Of a stretch of 64,000 nucleotides of DNA, positions 32,921-44,096 are shown piece after piece. The position numbers and the translations under genes are program-made. Origin of the DNA: Triatoma infestans (lineage: Eukaryota > Arthropoda > Insecta > Hemiptera > Reduviidae). The notes beneath the pieces were generated by a model. It was not told where the DNA came from. It did no database searches and saw only the letters and a list, made by a program, of their open reading frames with translations. The stretch spans positions 1-64,000 of the forward strand of contig JAAEAF010002334.1 in NCBI GenBank assembly GCA_011037195.1, read 5' to 3'. The stretch's first letter is position 1, and every line of letters starts with the position of its first letter.

Positions 32921-33544
32921 TAAGAAATACAAACAGTCCCTGAAATTTTATCAATAAAATTGAATTATCATCAATTGATAAACACTTATGAATGAAAATT
33001 TTTAGTTTGAAAAAACACGTTAGAGGGGGTTGAGATATCTGCACATACCAACAACAATAATAACAATACAGTTTAATGTATCATTTTGTGTGTGTGTTTG
33101 TTATTGTTGTTTTTGTTATTGTTTGGAAGTTCTATTGTGTTTAAGTATGCGATGGACAGAACTCCCTGCCCCAATCAACTAGAAGACCAAACCTCCTGGT
33201 GGACCCAATCGGACACACAGATAACATTGCCCCCTTGTTCTCTAACTCTGGATATGTTTGTATAGATAAAACTAAAACAGTTTTTCATTGGCTGTATCAA
33301 TATTTAACCAATAAATAGAAAATACTGTTTCATTTTTACTTGTCTCTTTCTCTTTTAATGTAAGAGAAAACATTTTTCGATTTATATCTCTTCTCCAAAA
33401 CTGAATGTACGTTTTAAGGAATTCTCTCCACAGATTCGAAGACATTTGTTGTAGGAAATGGTGTGAGTTAGTAAATAATGTAAGTTACATGACAGATCAA
33501 TAATGATGTCAATTAAGAAGTTAATAATGTCTATATATATATCT
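32921..33544. other. Unassigned DNA with an AAC/GTT inverted repeat
   Basis: AACAACAATAATAACAATA (33050-33068) can pair imperfectly with TATTGTTGTTTTTGTTATTG (33102-33121). 33145-33250 is GC-richer and unidentified. Confidence 0.35.
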
Positions 33545-33790
33545 TATCTTGTAGTTTTATATAATGATGATTTAAGTCCAAGTAAATGTTGACTTTTGTA
33601 GTGTTTAAATTTCAGTCCATCTCTGCCGTTAATGTATTTGTTGCAGGCTAGGATGATATGATTAGCGTCAGCTAAAGTTTCTTGACCAGATGTACATACA
33701 TAGCGTCTGTCTGAATACCGATCGAGCCAGATGATGTAAGGAGTACTTATGGTTGAATCGTAACCTGCTTACTTAACCTGCTGTTCTACG
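33545..33790 (-). pseudogene. LINE ORF C-terminal fragment
   Basis: Minus-strand frame reads TPYIIWLDRYSDRRYVCTSG, then QETLADANHIILACNKYING and RDGLKF to a stop. The C...G.ETL.H..L.C spacing is that of the Cys-rich end of LINE ORF2 proteins, with one expected Cys replaced. Short, starts after a stop, not functional. Confidence 0.5.
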
Positions 33791-34279
33791 GGTAACCTCA
33801 GGAATATTGTTGGTTGAACTGATTAGAATTTACCTTTTAGATATTGAGATACGGAATAATCCGTTTCCCATATCTTATAGCTTTTTTTCTGGAAATACGT
33901 AGTTTTTTATATCTGAGAAAGTGGCTGTAGTATCTATGAGTGGTTCTTGTAACAAGGTGGCCTCTCAACCCCCCCCCCACATCAGCCATCTCATTTCCAA
34001 CTTACCCGCATGATCCCTCACACACCACTCAAACACATATCTACCATTAGAAAAAGGTTATTATTATTATTATTATTATTATTAATAATAATTATCAAGT
34101 ATCATGTTTACAGTCTTAATTTATGGAATCTCTCTTCTCTCGCTACCATTCTCTCACTTTAAAATATTACAATGTAAAGTCCTTGCAGTGTTAATTATTC
34201 GCAGTTAATACTGTTCAGTAAGTCTAACTTTACTCCAACCAAGTCAATTCTCTTCTGACCAACCCTCAAAAATATCCAC
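33791..34279. other. AT-rich DNA with (ATT)n at 34059-34087
   Basis: No gene. A C-run at 33969-33978 and the ATT microsatellite are the only notable features. Confidence 0.4.
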
Positions 34280-35060
34280 TCCAATCGTCACTCTTAGCAT
34301 TTCTGGTTTAATGAAAATCCTGAAACATTTGGGAAACTGATTGTGAGTAAAATCGCACTTCCGGTAAACTGATTTTCTTCAAAATTTGGAATTCCAGAAT
34401 GCTATGTTAATATTACATAGATGCCAGATCCGACTGTTGAACTGAAATGACACTTTAGAAGAAAACCTAAATTTGTACCTCACCCAAGATTCGACAAATG
34501 AAATCGTGAAACATGTTTTAATGAATGAAAAAGCCTTTGTGTGTGTAGTTAGTATAGGAAGTTTAAACAGAATTGTTGGGAGCCAATTTGCGAGAAAATT
34601 CAGCAAAGTTGCAGTTCCGCTTGGTGCATTTTGTCCGTACTGTCGGATGTGATGGTGGTACCTACATCGAATATATCACGTTTGGTGTCTTGCATTAGTG
34701 AGGTGAATAATAATAATAATACTTAATAATAATAATGATAATACTAAGAAAATAAATTATTTCTCCTGATTGTAGATGAGAGAATGATATAATAAATTGA
34801 AATAACATATTAGAGGAAACCATCACCCAAAACTCCTTTTAAATGAATTTTCCCAGAAAACAAACAAAAGTTGTAGCTCTTTATATTTTTATTAATATTT
34901 CAAATTTAATAGAAAATCTATTTTCTAAGGGAATCGCAAAAAACTTAAAAACCAATTCAGTAATATGTTACGTCCGGTTGACCGATTTTGATCAATACTT
35001 TACTGTCGAGTCCCATGCTAACATTTAAACTAAATATCAGCTTTCTGCGATTTTCCCTTT
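34280..35060 (+). repeat. DR1 long copy, fragmentary
   Basis: Successive modules: CGCACTTCCGGTAAACTG (34355), TGCAGTTCCGCTTGGTGC (34610) and CGTCCGGTTGACCG (34970), with GGTGGTACCTACATCG and TTTTCCCAGAAAAC between them. The roughly 270-bp module repeat is again visible. Confidence 0.6.
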
Positions 35061-35084
35061 TTAAATTATACAGCATTAAGAGAA

Positions 35085-35272
35085 AAGTATTAACTGGACG
35101 TTTCGGCCTAATGAGGCCATCCTCAGCAGTACTAAAAACAATAATTACATTTGTAACATTACCTTATTACTAGCTGGAATATATTCTGTAATTCTAAAAT
35201 GAAATAAATGATTGTTTTTAGTACTAGTGAGGATGGTCCTCATTAGGCCGACATGTCCAGTGTTTTATTGAT
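35085..35272. repeat. Inverted pair of hammerhead-like units
   Basis: About 60-bp arms: 35085-35144 and 35208-35272 are inverted copies (shared GGCCTAATGAGG and AGTACTAAAAACAAT), separated by about 63 bp. The right, plus-strand copy has lost the core (GTGAGGA for CTGAGGA, GACAT for GAAAC). Confidence 0.65.
35086..35133 (-). ncRNA. Candidate hammerhead ribozyme
   Basis: Minus strand: helix I AGT-ACTG (35133-35127) with CAGT and ACT (35096-35093, 35088-35086, 4-nt bulge); CTGAGGA (CUGANGA consensus, 35126-35120); helix II GGCCT/AGGCC around CATT (35118-35105); GAAAC (35104-35100); GTC cleavage triplet (35099-35097). Helix III is only A-U and C-G with no loop, self-complementary ACGU, as in Penelope-type hammerheads thought to act as dimers. 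One extra U between CUGAGGA and helix II departs from the consensus, so activity is uncertain. Confidence 0.55.
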
Positions 35273-35493
35273 AAAACCAGGGGAAATAGTCACTAATTTG
35301 TTCCCAGAAATATCCCACTAGACAAGATTTCCTACTAAGGAAATCAAGTTTAGATTTCTAGATAGATTTAAACGGTTTTCCAATTTCCATTCCTCTGTTT
35401 CTTTTTTACTTCCTAGAATTAAGTGGCACTTCCGGTTGAACGATTTTTACTGTTCCGGAACGATTCCACCAGAATTCTAAAGTAGAAGAAAAA

Positions 35494-36418
35494 TCTGGTG
35501 TGAAACACTCACACAACTTTCTCTTACGCCAGTTTTCAAAATTGTAATTGACAAATTTTAGAGTTTGCGTACCAAATTTGATGAAATTCGTTGGAGTTCG
35601 TCGAAAACTGAAAAAACTGTTCGTACAAATGCATTTCCAGTTTACTAATTTTCTTGATTCTCGGAATTTTGGCCATCTATTTATTTCTAATTAATTTTGT
35701 TAGATGATAGAATTGTATAATCAACCATATGATAGCACATTAGAAGAAAACATAGCTCCACCTCTCTCCCCAAAACCCCCTTAAATGGCTTTACCCGGAA
35801 AAATGTTTCAAATAAAAGTTGTAGCCCTTTATATGTGTAGTTCATATGCAGAATTTAAAGAAAATCATTAGAGGCGTTTTAGAGAAAATAGCTAAAAACT
35901 GGAAAATATTTTTCAATAAAAAAACACTTTCCGTCACCCGATTTTCTTCAAACTCGGAATTTCAACAATATATTGAATTCTAATTAATATTATTTAAATA
36001 ATAGAATTGTGTAATAAACTGAAATAACCTTTAGAAGAAAACCTAACTCCACCCTACCCTAAAGAGTGCCCTTAAATGAATTGTCCCTGAGAAATGATAT
36101 AAATAAAAGTTGTAGCCCATTATACTCGTATGTGTAGATGATTTGTTTCAAGAAAATCGTAAAATAAAAGAAAAAAAAAATTTAGTAAACTGGCACTTCC
36201 GGTTGAACGATTTTTACAAAAAGCATTTTTTCAGCACTGAAATTTATAGACACACACACACACTCTGATTAAAAAGTTTTCACACTGATAGACCATGGTT
36301 AAAAACCACTTTTTTTGGACTCAGGGGTCCTCAAAACGGATACTTCCGGTGAAAAGTCGATTTGGAAAATTTGACACGATTATAATACTTCCTCTAATAG
36401 CAGTAAGAGAAAGTAAAA
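35494..36418 (+). repeat. DR1 dispersed repeat, complete long copy
   Basis: Best complete long form. Left end AAATCTGGTGTGAAACAC and ACAACTTTCTCTTACGCC (35495-35528); three internal modules starting near 35570, 35850 and 36130, each with an AAAATCRTTAGAGG-like start, a TTTCCGGT-like core and a CCCGGAAAAATGTTTCAAAT-like end; CA microsatellite at 36252-36265; GGACTCAGGGGTCCTC; TTGACACGATTATAATACTTC; right end GCAGTAAGAGAAAGTAAAA. Module period about 280 bp. Confidence 0.85.
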
Positions 36419-36664
36419 AAGAAACAGAGGAATGGAAATTGCGAAACACTTGAAATTGAAACATTAATCCCATTAATGACCTACATCCAAGTTTATTAGG
36501 TGCAATTTTATTTTAAAGTTCCGACAGAGAGTGGTAATGTCGCCGTTGCTTAGCAACTGAATAGATCGGCTAGAAATTTATATATAAATAATCTTTATGC
36601 TTTCTACAAATCAGCTGTTTTTACAATTTTCATAGCAATAAATTATTTTATGCTGTACAAAAAA
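36419..36664. other. Spacer DNA with palindrome GTTGCTTAGCAAC
   Basis: The 13-bp palindrome at 36545-36557 resembles an RFX X-box site. No nearby exon supports a regulatory role. Confidence 0.3.
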
Positions 36665-37016
36665 AAATTTGGTTTGAAACACTCACACATCACACGGCTT
36701 TCTCTAACCGCGCGAAATGGCAAATTTTGCAGTTCTTATTAGTGTTTAAAATCGTTGATATTTTAATGAAAAAAAAACTGAAAAACCTATTCAGTAAAGC
36801 GCATTTCCGGGCGGTCATTCGATTTTCTTCAAACATATTTAATTAATTTGTATAGTTGATGTAAAAATGTTCAAAGAAATTGTTAGAACCGTTTTTGGGA
36901 AAATCACAAAAACTAAAAACCATTCCGACACTTGCTGTTGATGGATTTTGCCCGAATCTTTTTGTCTGATACGGTGGTGGTGCCTAACAGTAGTTAGAGA
37001 AAGTAAAAAAAAACTT
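36665..37016 (+). repeat. DR1 short copy
   Basis: Left end AATTTGGTTTGAAACACTC and GGCTTTCTCTAACCGCG; interior TTGATGGATTTTGCCCG and TGATACGGTGGTGGTGCC; right end CAGTAGTTAGAGAAAGTAAA. Confidence 0.75.
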
Positions 37017-37438
37017 GTGTGAAGTATTCATAAAAAAAAATTTCTCTTTTAATTGAGAACTTTTCTTCAGATGTGTTGTTTGTCTTAGCAAGTTTATTTG
37101 TCCTTGTACTATCTGCCATAAGGTACAGTTACCATTTCGCTTCATTCTCTTCTTGTCTTTTCAAATACTAGCCGTTTCTTTTCATGACTTTTCCCTCAGC
37201 AAGTGTTTTCAGCGAATTGCTCTTACACTGAATATGTTTATTATATTATATTAGCTCCATCTAGTGTTAGCATTAGAAGTAAACAATTTTAAAATTGTAT
37301 AGTTATATTTTATTATAAACATTTTATTGCGAGAACTGTATACTATATTTATTTAAGAAATTTATACTGCTTTATGAATCCCAGTGCTACCTTCTTGGGT
37401 CCAGGTCCGATGTTTCCTACTTGACTTCCAGGTTATCA

Positions 37439-37561
37439 TTAGCTTTCAGACACATTTCCTTGACTGCTAGAAGCATCTTCTTCGCTGCTAGACCCATCTC
37501 CTTTGACACTAGATCCATCCCCCTTGCTTTCAGATCCACTGAATGGTTCGTTCGTTTCAGA
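37439..37561 (-). CDS. Candidate terminal exon of a Ser/Gly/Asp-rich secreted-type protein
   Basis: Minus-strand frame ends at TAA 37441-37439. The readable part is GSESKGDGSSVKGDG, SSSEEDASSSQGNVSES: four units of about seven residues, very acidic and Ser-rich. No ATG begins it; a TGA lies just upstream, so coding must enter by splicing (candidate AG at 37540-37539, CATTCAG) or this is a pseudogene. AATAAA signals follow the stop downstream (37335-37320 region). Composition and strand match the tail of the two-exon gene at 46677-49487, suggesting a gene family, but no signal-peptide exon was found. Function unknown. Confidence 0.35.
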   Translation of the reverse strand, partial: SETNEPFSGSESKGDGSSVKGDGSSSEEDASSSQGNVSES

Positions 37562-38427
37562 TCAGGTCGTTGAATGGTTTGTTTTTCATTTTTTTCCGAA
37601 AGTTTTCTCGAAAATCCCTCCGAATATTTTTGTCCCCCTTAAACTGTGCGTAAAAACTAATCCAAAATGGAAGATTTTTAATATTTTAGAAATATCAGAA
37701 TTGTGATGTTTGGGCTCCTTTCGTCATTTACTTATACTTACTTGATTATCCGTCGCTACAACTCAATCCGTCTTGGCCTTCACCAAAAACGGATTTAAGC
37801 GAAGTTTACTATTTAAATAATAAAACAAATTATGCGGAACTCTCATACCATTTTGTCTGTTTGTAATTCTTCATTCAAACTGGCAAATTATCTTCAATAC
37901 TTTTAATAAACGTTTAGTTGCCCCTAATTTCGTATAAGGTAATAGAAACGTACACTTCGGTATTAATATAAGACATATTGTATTGTTGTAAAGTGACAAT
38001 CACTAATAAAACTTCTTTAATATTTTAGACATCACAAACTAATATTTCCGGTCAGGTTTTCCAAACTGAACTCGATCATAATATTTCCTGTTTACTGCAG
38101 CAAGAGAATGTAAAAAGGTGATGGTTCAGTGCCAAGCAAATGGTTCTGCCTGAGAATGGAACTAGTAAAATATCAGTCTAATTCGCTGAAACAGAATGCT
38201 TTAGAACAATAAAGAATTTTTCGTATTGATTCGATTGCTTTGGTCGGTAGTAATTTCACCGATCGATTGTTACAGTTGGTTGTGTCATCACCAAATCTTC
38301 ATTTTTGTAAAACTAAAAATTTTTGTATTAGTAATAATTAAAATAAATATAGGGCACACAGGGTTGAAGTAAGTCATATTCTCCTTAAAAATCCAAAGGT
38401 TTTCGATTTATAAAGTGATTGTCACTT
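37562..38427. other. AT-rich DNA with DR1 traces
   Basis: 37585-37625 (TTTTCTCGAAAATCCCTCCG) and 38045-38113 (ATATTTCCGGTCAGG, TCATAATATTTCCTG, GCAAGAGAATGTAAAAAGG) are DR1 pieces. No gene recognised. Confidence 0.35.
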
Positions 38428-38948
38428 GCGATGAAAAGTGGGTACAACAACATCAACCTAAACATGGAGAAACAATGGGTCATGCCCAGCTGGTCTGCTT
38501 CTTCCTGTGCCTCGAAGGAAAAGGTTTGCGAAAAAGATTATGCCCTGGATGAGGTGGAACTTTAAAGAAATAGTGCATTTCGAGTCAGTTCCCGATAGGC
38601 AAGCTATTTCATCTTCTGCAGCAAGATAACTTCGCCCCAAACTACCTCAACAGAAATTAATGATTTTGAACTTCTTGCTCACTCTGCTTTATCTGATTCA
38701 ATGGACTTTGATGGATTCTCTGACTTCGGTCTTTGATGGACCACCACTGATTCTGATCCATGGCTCATTTTTTGCGTGGTGAAAATTTTACTATTGAAGA
38801 GAAGGTGACAGCAGCTTGTATTGAATTCTTTGTCTCCAAAGAACCTTCGTGGTACCAAAGAGGAATTATTGGCACAAAAATGGATTATAACAACGGATTA
38901 ACAATGAATTATACTTTGAAGAATAAACTGGTGGGCCTTATTTTTTAA
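38428..38948 (+). pseudogene. Mariner-family transposase, degraded
   Basis: It starts in a frame reading IVTCDEKWVQQHQPKHGET, matching the mariner 'T(G/C)DEKWV' block that holds the second catalytic Asp. After stops and frame changes, fragments LRPKLPQ and FELLAHSALSDS recall the 'ARPH...H..YSPDLAPSD' region. The C-terminal piece MAHFLRGENFTIEEKVTAAC then SKEPSWYQRGII matches the mariner tail. N-terminal DNA-binding domains and terminal inverted repeats were not found. Inactive remnant. Confidence 0.65.
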
Positions 38949-39696
38949 TACTCATTAAAGTAAAAACAGCCAAAAGAGCAAAGAGTTTTGTTACACCTCG
39001 AGTAGGGTTACTCTTCTTCAGTTTTAGTTTTTCATGTTTATTTTTCTTTTAAAACTATAATTGCATATCAAGAAAACAAGACGATTAAAATAAATTTGAC
39101 AGTATTGAAATAAAAAAGAGCTTAGACATTTAATATACCGTTACTCTACTGTCACTAACTAAAAGGCCATACAAACAGGATTGTCGCGATCCGTATCCAC
39201 TAAGCGATCCTCCACATCACGTAAACCAATGGTAATTTTTAGTAAAAAAACAAACCATAACACACTAGCCACTAAATCATTGAGTTGGAATATTTTAATT
39301 ATGTGTTAACTGATAAATTATAATCAGCGAACTATTTAAATAATAATTAAAATAATATAATTAGAGAAAGTTTATTCCATTATCTTATGCATACAAAAAA
39401 AAAAATAGAAAAGAATAGTCTATTTAGTTGTTATAAGTTTCGTATTAAACAGGAATTAATATAATTATTGTTTTTATATTTCGTTGAAACTTCTCTAACT
39501 GCTGGTAATGTGGGAAGTAACTGCGACGATCGTTTCACCCGTAAAGACAGTTTTGAGGACTCCCCTAAACACGAAACAAAAGAAATGTGGTATGAAATAT
39601 AGGACTTTTTCTCTCTTTGCACTTCATTATATATTCTGACAATTTTGTTTAAATTTCGGCTTATTACTAATTTGTAGGGTTAGATCAGATTATACT
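38949..39696. other. AT-rich DNA, nothing firmly recognised
   Basis: 39300-39375 shares a run (TATAATTAGAGAAAGTT and flanking A/T-rich text) with 49600-49680, upstream of the secreted-protein gene. No exon was found in a corresponding position here. Confidence 0.35.
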
Positions 39697-40920
39697 CAAC
39701 CTACATTAAGAGGTCTGCTGTGCATCCCAACCATTTAAGCACATCCCTCAGCTTCGCCGGCTTAATCAAGCCTAGCAAAGCTGAGTGTGGCTCCGTCATG
39801 AAGGATGTGCGCCGGGGTTCCTCCTCAGTCTTGCAGAATCGGCATACCACGTTATCCGCAAGTAGTAATTGGTGCATGTGCATATTCAGTCTACAATGTC
39901 CTGTTAGTAGACCCACTATTAACTTTATATCCCTTCGGCTATGGCTCAGCAGATCCCTAATAAATTTAGGGAAACGTCTCTTAATGAAGAATTTTGTCTG
40001 CCTCTATCTTAGTGTTCTCTCCCACCAATGCAGACGCTGCGCTTCTATCCATACTTTGATAGAAGTTTGAATTAGGCTCTTGGACAACCCGCAGAAGGGC
40101 TCGGTGCCTATAAAGTATTCTTCAAACCCTCCCTCACTAGGGCATCAGCCTTCTTATTGCCCAGAAACCCCGCATGTCCTGGCACCCTCGCGAGTGTTAA
40201 CTTGTTCCGAGTACCCACCTCGGTTAGGGCAGTTAGGCTATCCCACACCAGTCTTGAGACTATTTGGTGTGAAGAAAGTACCTTTAGGGCTGCCTGACTT
40301 ATCGGAGTATATGGCCATTCTCCTACCCTCTAAGCCTTGCCTTATAATCTCCTTAGCCACGACTTCAGCCTGAAAGACCATGGCGTACTTACCTAGCATG
40401 GCCTTAATCTTAACTTTAGGCCTACCCCTCAGCCGAAGTTTTGGATCGGCCGTGTACCGGACCGAGTTACCGAGCAGCGGGAGGTCACAGTCCCAAACAC
40501 CTCGGTTCGGTATGACAATTTGTAAGTTCCTCTCAAAGTGATACCTAGGAAACATCCAATCAGTTGGCATTCCAAATATATGGTCAGCCTTAATTTCCTC
40601 ATGCCTTTCCACAGCTTTACTACGATCATGCCAGGAGGTGTTAAGAGGTGGCTCCTGCAAAAGCCTATGAATTCCCATTCTGGCTTCGCCTTGAACGAGG
40701 ATATGTGGTGGTAGCAGATTAAGGATGACTTCCTGCGCCGCCGCGTCGGGGTGGTTTTCATAGCCCCCGTGGAACCCGGGCATGCTTGCCTTTAGATCCA
40801 TCCAACCTTTCCGCCACCCCTTCTGCAGCGTCTTGGTCCACCAAGCCACCGACCCATATATAACATGGGTTTGATGATCCTGGTGTAGATCCAGAATGTC
40901 AAACTTGGGCGAATTTGTAG
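39697..40920 (-). pseudogene. LINE ORF2 C-terminal part with RNase H domain, frameshifted
   Basis: The longest frame (40849-40238) contains AWWTKTLQKGWRKGW, HPDAAAQEVILNLLPPH, VFQAEVVAKEIIRQGLEGRR and AIYSDKSGS: the linker after RT and the start of RNase H with Glu and Asp positions. The protein continues in other frames with LSSHQIVSRLVWDSLTAL, LARVPGHAGFLGNKKADALV (RNase H end), IEAQRLHWWERT and a Cys motif CRFCKTEEEPRRTS. At least two frameshifts and several stops. Similar in type to 49975-50950. RNase H after RT points to an R1/I-type LINE lineage. Confidence 0.75.
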
Positions 40921-42934
40921 GGTTATTTTAAATATAAGGGGGATGAGGTGGGAACCTTCAGTGTAATCAAAGAGAGAATTGTGACGTCACAGCTGTCTGC
41001 ATCTTTTTGTTGCCGTCCTTTACAAGCAAATGTAGGAAAACTGAAAAGAAAAGAAAAATTCAGTAAAGTTTTACTTCCGGATGATGGATATTGATCGAAA
41101 ACTTCATATCGATTGTTCTAGTGGCATCTAAACGGAAAGATCGAAATTTTGGTGATTTTTTTCAGTTTTGAGATATCTGTTCAAACATTTACACATTATT
41201 TATGCTGCAGAGATATTGCGCTTAAACATTTTATTACTTTCTCATACTCAGTAAGATGAAATTTGAGATCGTGCCAGATTTTTCGAAACTGAGTTTTCAC
41301 TGAGTTCGTGGCGCGTGAATTCTCACTTTTTGATTATGAGTAAAAAAAAATTTAGCGCGTGATCTAGGTGTGTGTATGTGTTAAAGAAATATCTCAAGAA
41401 AGAAAAATGGCGGAAAGTTGAAACTTGGCGTTTCGTTTTTATATTAGTAAAGCATCTGAAGGTGGTTACAGGCAAAATCCATCAACCGAAAGTGCGACTT
41501 TACTGAATATTTTTGTCCAGTTTTTCCTAATTTTCTCGAAAAACGCTGCAATGAGTTTCTTTAGAAAACTAGATGTACTTACTGTCTACATTTAAACCAA
41601 TTATCACATTTTTTTTTTTTTTAAACTTTTCCGAATAATTGTTTTTCTGGGGGAACAGAAGCGTTGAAGGTTTCCTTTAAACTGCCACTTCGGCACAATT
41701 ATTTTTCTAGCGCCAATAGAATATTAATTGTACATTAGAACCATTGATAGAATTCCAAATTTAAAGAAAATGTGACATAAAGTCAGGAATTTAGTTAAAA
41801 TTTGGAACAAATGAAATAAACTAAAAGCTATATAAGTATAGGTAATATGTAAATTGTGGAATGAGAGTAGGAGAGTGACGGAAAGGAAGTGTTGCGGAGA
41901 CTGCAGTGAAGGAGTGGAGACATTGTACGCTGGACGGCGCTCAAGTCAAAAGCCGATATTGTCCGACCGCCACTGCGGTAGATGACCGCTCTAGGGGAGC
42001 GAATTCAGGAGTGCACTCCACAAATAGTGGAACTAGACGACAGCCTGCGGTCCGCCGCTGTATAGTACCAAAGTCTGGTAACAACTCGTGAGGTGGAAAT
42101 GTGTCACTTCCTCTTATGGGAAAAGAATAATAACGAGAATCTCCCTAGAACTTTTGTAAATAACCCTAGACTTAAGTTAGACTAAGTAATTAAGAATTAT
42201 TTTATTTATAATTGGAATTATATTATTACTTTCTCTTATTTTGTATTTACATACAGCAGATGTCCCTCTATTTTGGTTTCATTACCTACATAAATGTAGT
42301 ACGCAGTCTGACCATTCCCCCCCCCTCCGTTTTCCACAACCTCTAACTATTTCCCGACCATCCGACTGCTCCACTTCAACCAACGTTTATTAGCGTTATA
42401 TAGAGTTTAACCGGAAGTACTACTTTAAGAATAGGTATTTGAACTTTTTCTATGTTTTTTTTTTCAAAAAACAGCTGTAATAGTTTCCTTTAAACTTGGG
42501 CCCATATCTATAAACTTTTCATTTTTGTTTGTAACATTTTTTAGAAAAAATTGGCTTTTGGTAGTTCTGTGGAATTTGTGGCGGCGTCACATTTCAAATT
42601 AGATATGGTTGGTTCAAGTTCACTACTGGACTAGAGTGTAATCTACGGGGTTACTGCATGGCAGGTTAGGTAGTAGTCCCTTCACCACCTCTATATTTAT
42701 ATCAGGGCAAATGAGTTTAAAGTTTGCAGTTTGAAGAAAATTGGTTATTTTATAGATATTGCATGAACAGGAAGGAGAGGAAGTTGTGTATTTGAAAGAA
42801 AAAAGTTATAGTAGGTTTAGCTTTATGTTAATTAGTGCAATATATAACCACCTAAATAATAAATAAGTACCATCAAATGTGTTATAAAAGTCGAAACTTT
42901 GAAATAAATTTTCCATTGGAAGTTGGTGATATGC
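40921..42934. other. DR1 copies in both orientations and a GC-rich island
   Basis: 41035-41230 plus-oriented DR1 (TTTTACTTCCGGATGATGG); 41225-41720 reversed DR1 (CTCATACTCAGTAAGATG, AATCCATCAACCGAAAGTGC). 41870-42110 is a GC-rich island with a 61-codon ORF of unknown nature. 42405-42720 has DR1 interior again (AACCGGAAGTACTACTTT). Confidence 0.5.
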
Positions 42935-43500
42935 AATAAGAGAAACTGTGTACGATAGTTTGCCACCAAATTTTCACTTTCTCTTACTGCTATAAGAGGA
43001 AGGTATATTGTTATTGTAATGCGACAGTTTAGATTCCATCTTCGTTATATTGCATGAAGATTTCCATTAGAGGAAGTGCGACTTCACACGCTAGTACACT
43101 TAAAAGTGGACTAGTATAAGTCTCTCACTTTTATTTGAACCATTTTTGTAGGGGAAAAAAAATTAGAAAAAGTTCCTGTGGGAGTTACAAGTTCCAAACT
43201 TTCCTCAAAAGTACCACTTCAATAAAACTCCCGGTTTTATTATTTGTATGATATAAAGGTGATATTAAATGTTTTGTTACAAGTCCAGAATTGCTTCTTG
43301 CTTTTTTTTTAACTTACTTGGAACATTAACTAAACTACATATATGTATTCTCCTCATTTTAGAAGGTTCTGGATAACCCATGACGTTAGATTTCAAGTAT
43401 TGTGATCACAGTCCTCTTATTGGCTGAAACGTTGAGGGAAAATTCCAAATTTCAAGAAAATTGGTGAGTAAATTGTAAACACAGAGAAAAGCGTATATTT
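42935..43500 (-). repeat. DR1 fragments
   Basis: 42935-43010 has paired termini (GCAATAAGAGAAACTG and TTTCACTTTCTCTTACTGC, ATAAGAGGAAG). 43040-43460 contains interior text (TTCCATTAGAGGAAGTGCG, CTCACTTTTATTTGAACC). Confidence 0.5.
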
Positions 43501-43515
43501 TTTTTTTCACTGTTA

Positions 43516-43833
43516 TTGAATTCATGATTTACTCCTGATTTGATGTGCGCTATTGAATTCACTAATAATTACTCGTGATTTGATATGTGTTATTGAATTC
43601 ACTAATATTTACTCCTGATTTGATATGTGTTTTTGAATTCACTAATAATTACTCCTGATTTGATGTGCGTTATTGAATTCATTAATAATTACTCGTGATT
43701 TAATGTGTGTTATTGAATTCACTAATATTTATCGTGAGTTGATATGTGTTTTTTGAATTCACTAATATTTACTCGTGATTTGATATGTGCTATTTATTGA
43801 ATTCACTAATATTTACTCGTGATTTGATTTGTT
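43516..43833. repeat. 40-bp minisatellite, about 8 units
   Basis: Tandem units of about 40 bp, each containing GAATTCACTAAT, TTACTCSTGATTTGAT and GTGTTATT-like text. Eight GAATTC sites recur at roughly 40-bp spacing from 43518 to about 43800. Small indels and T-run length changes distinguish units. Confidence 0.9.
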
Positions 43834-44058
43834 TTTCTTTCCACTTGTTTAAGTGGTGATGATGTTCTTTTCTTTCACTCTCTCTCTCTGTCGCGCACGT
43901 TTTCAGAAAAATATTTTCCCTAAAGAGGTTTCTGTTTACCATGACACTATTTTCCACTTTATCAACAACAACAGAAAATGTAGGTCAGACTACTTTTTCT
44001 TTTTTGGCAAATACTTTAAATGTGTATAGGTTGTTTTAACGGACTTATTTATATAGCC

Positions 44059-44096
<38 letters not shown>

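Noticed and set aside
40429..40761. 110-codon minus-strand ORF inside the LINE pseudogene
   Set aside because: It is a shadow of the overlapping RNase H-bearing frame.
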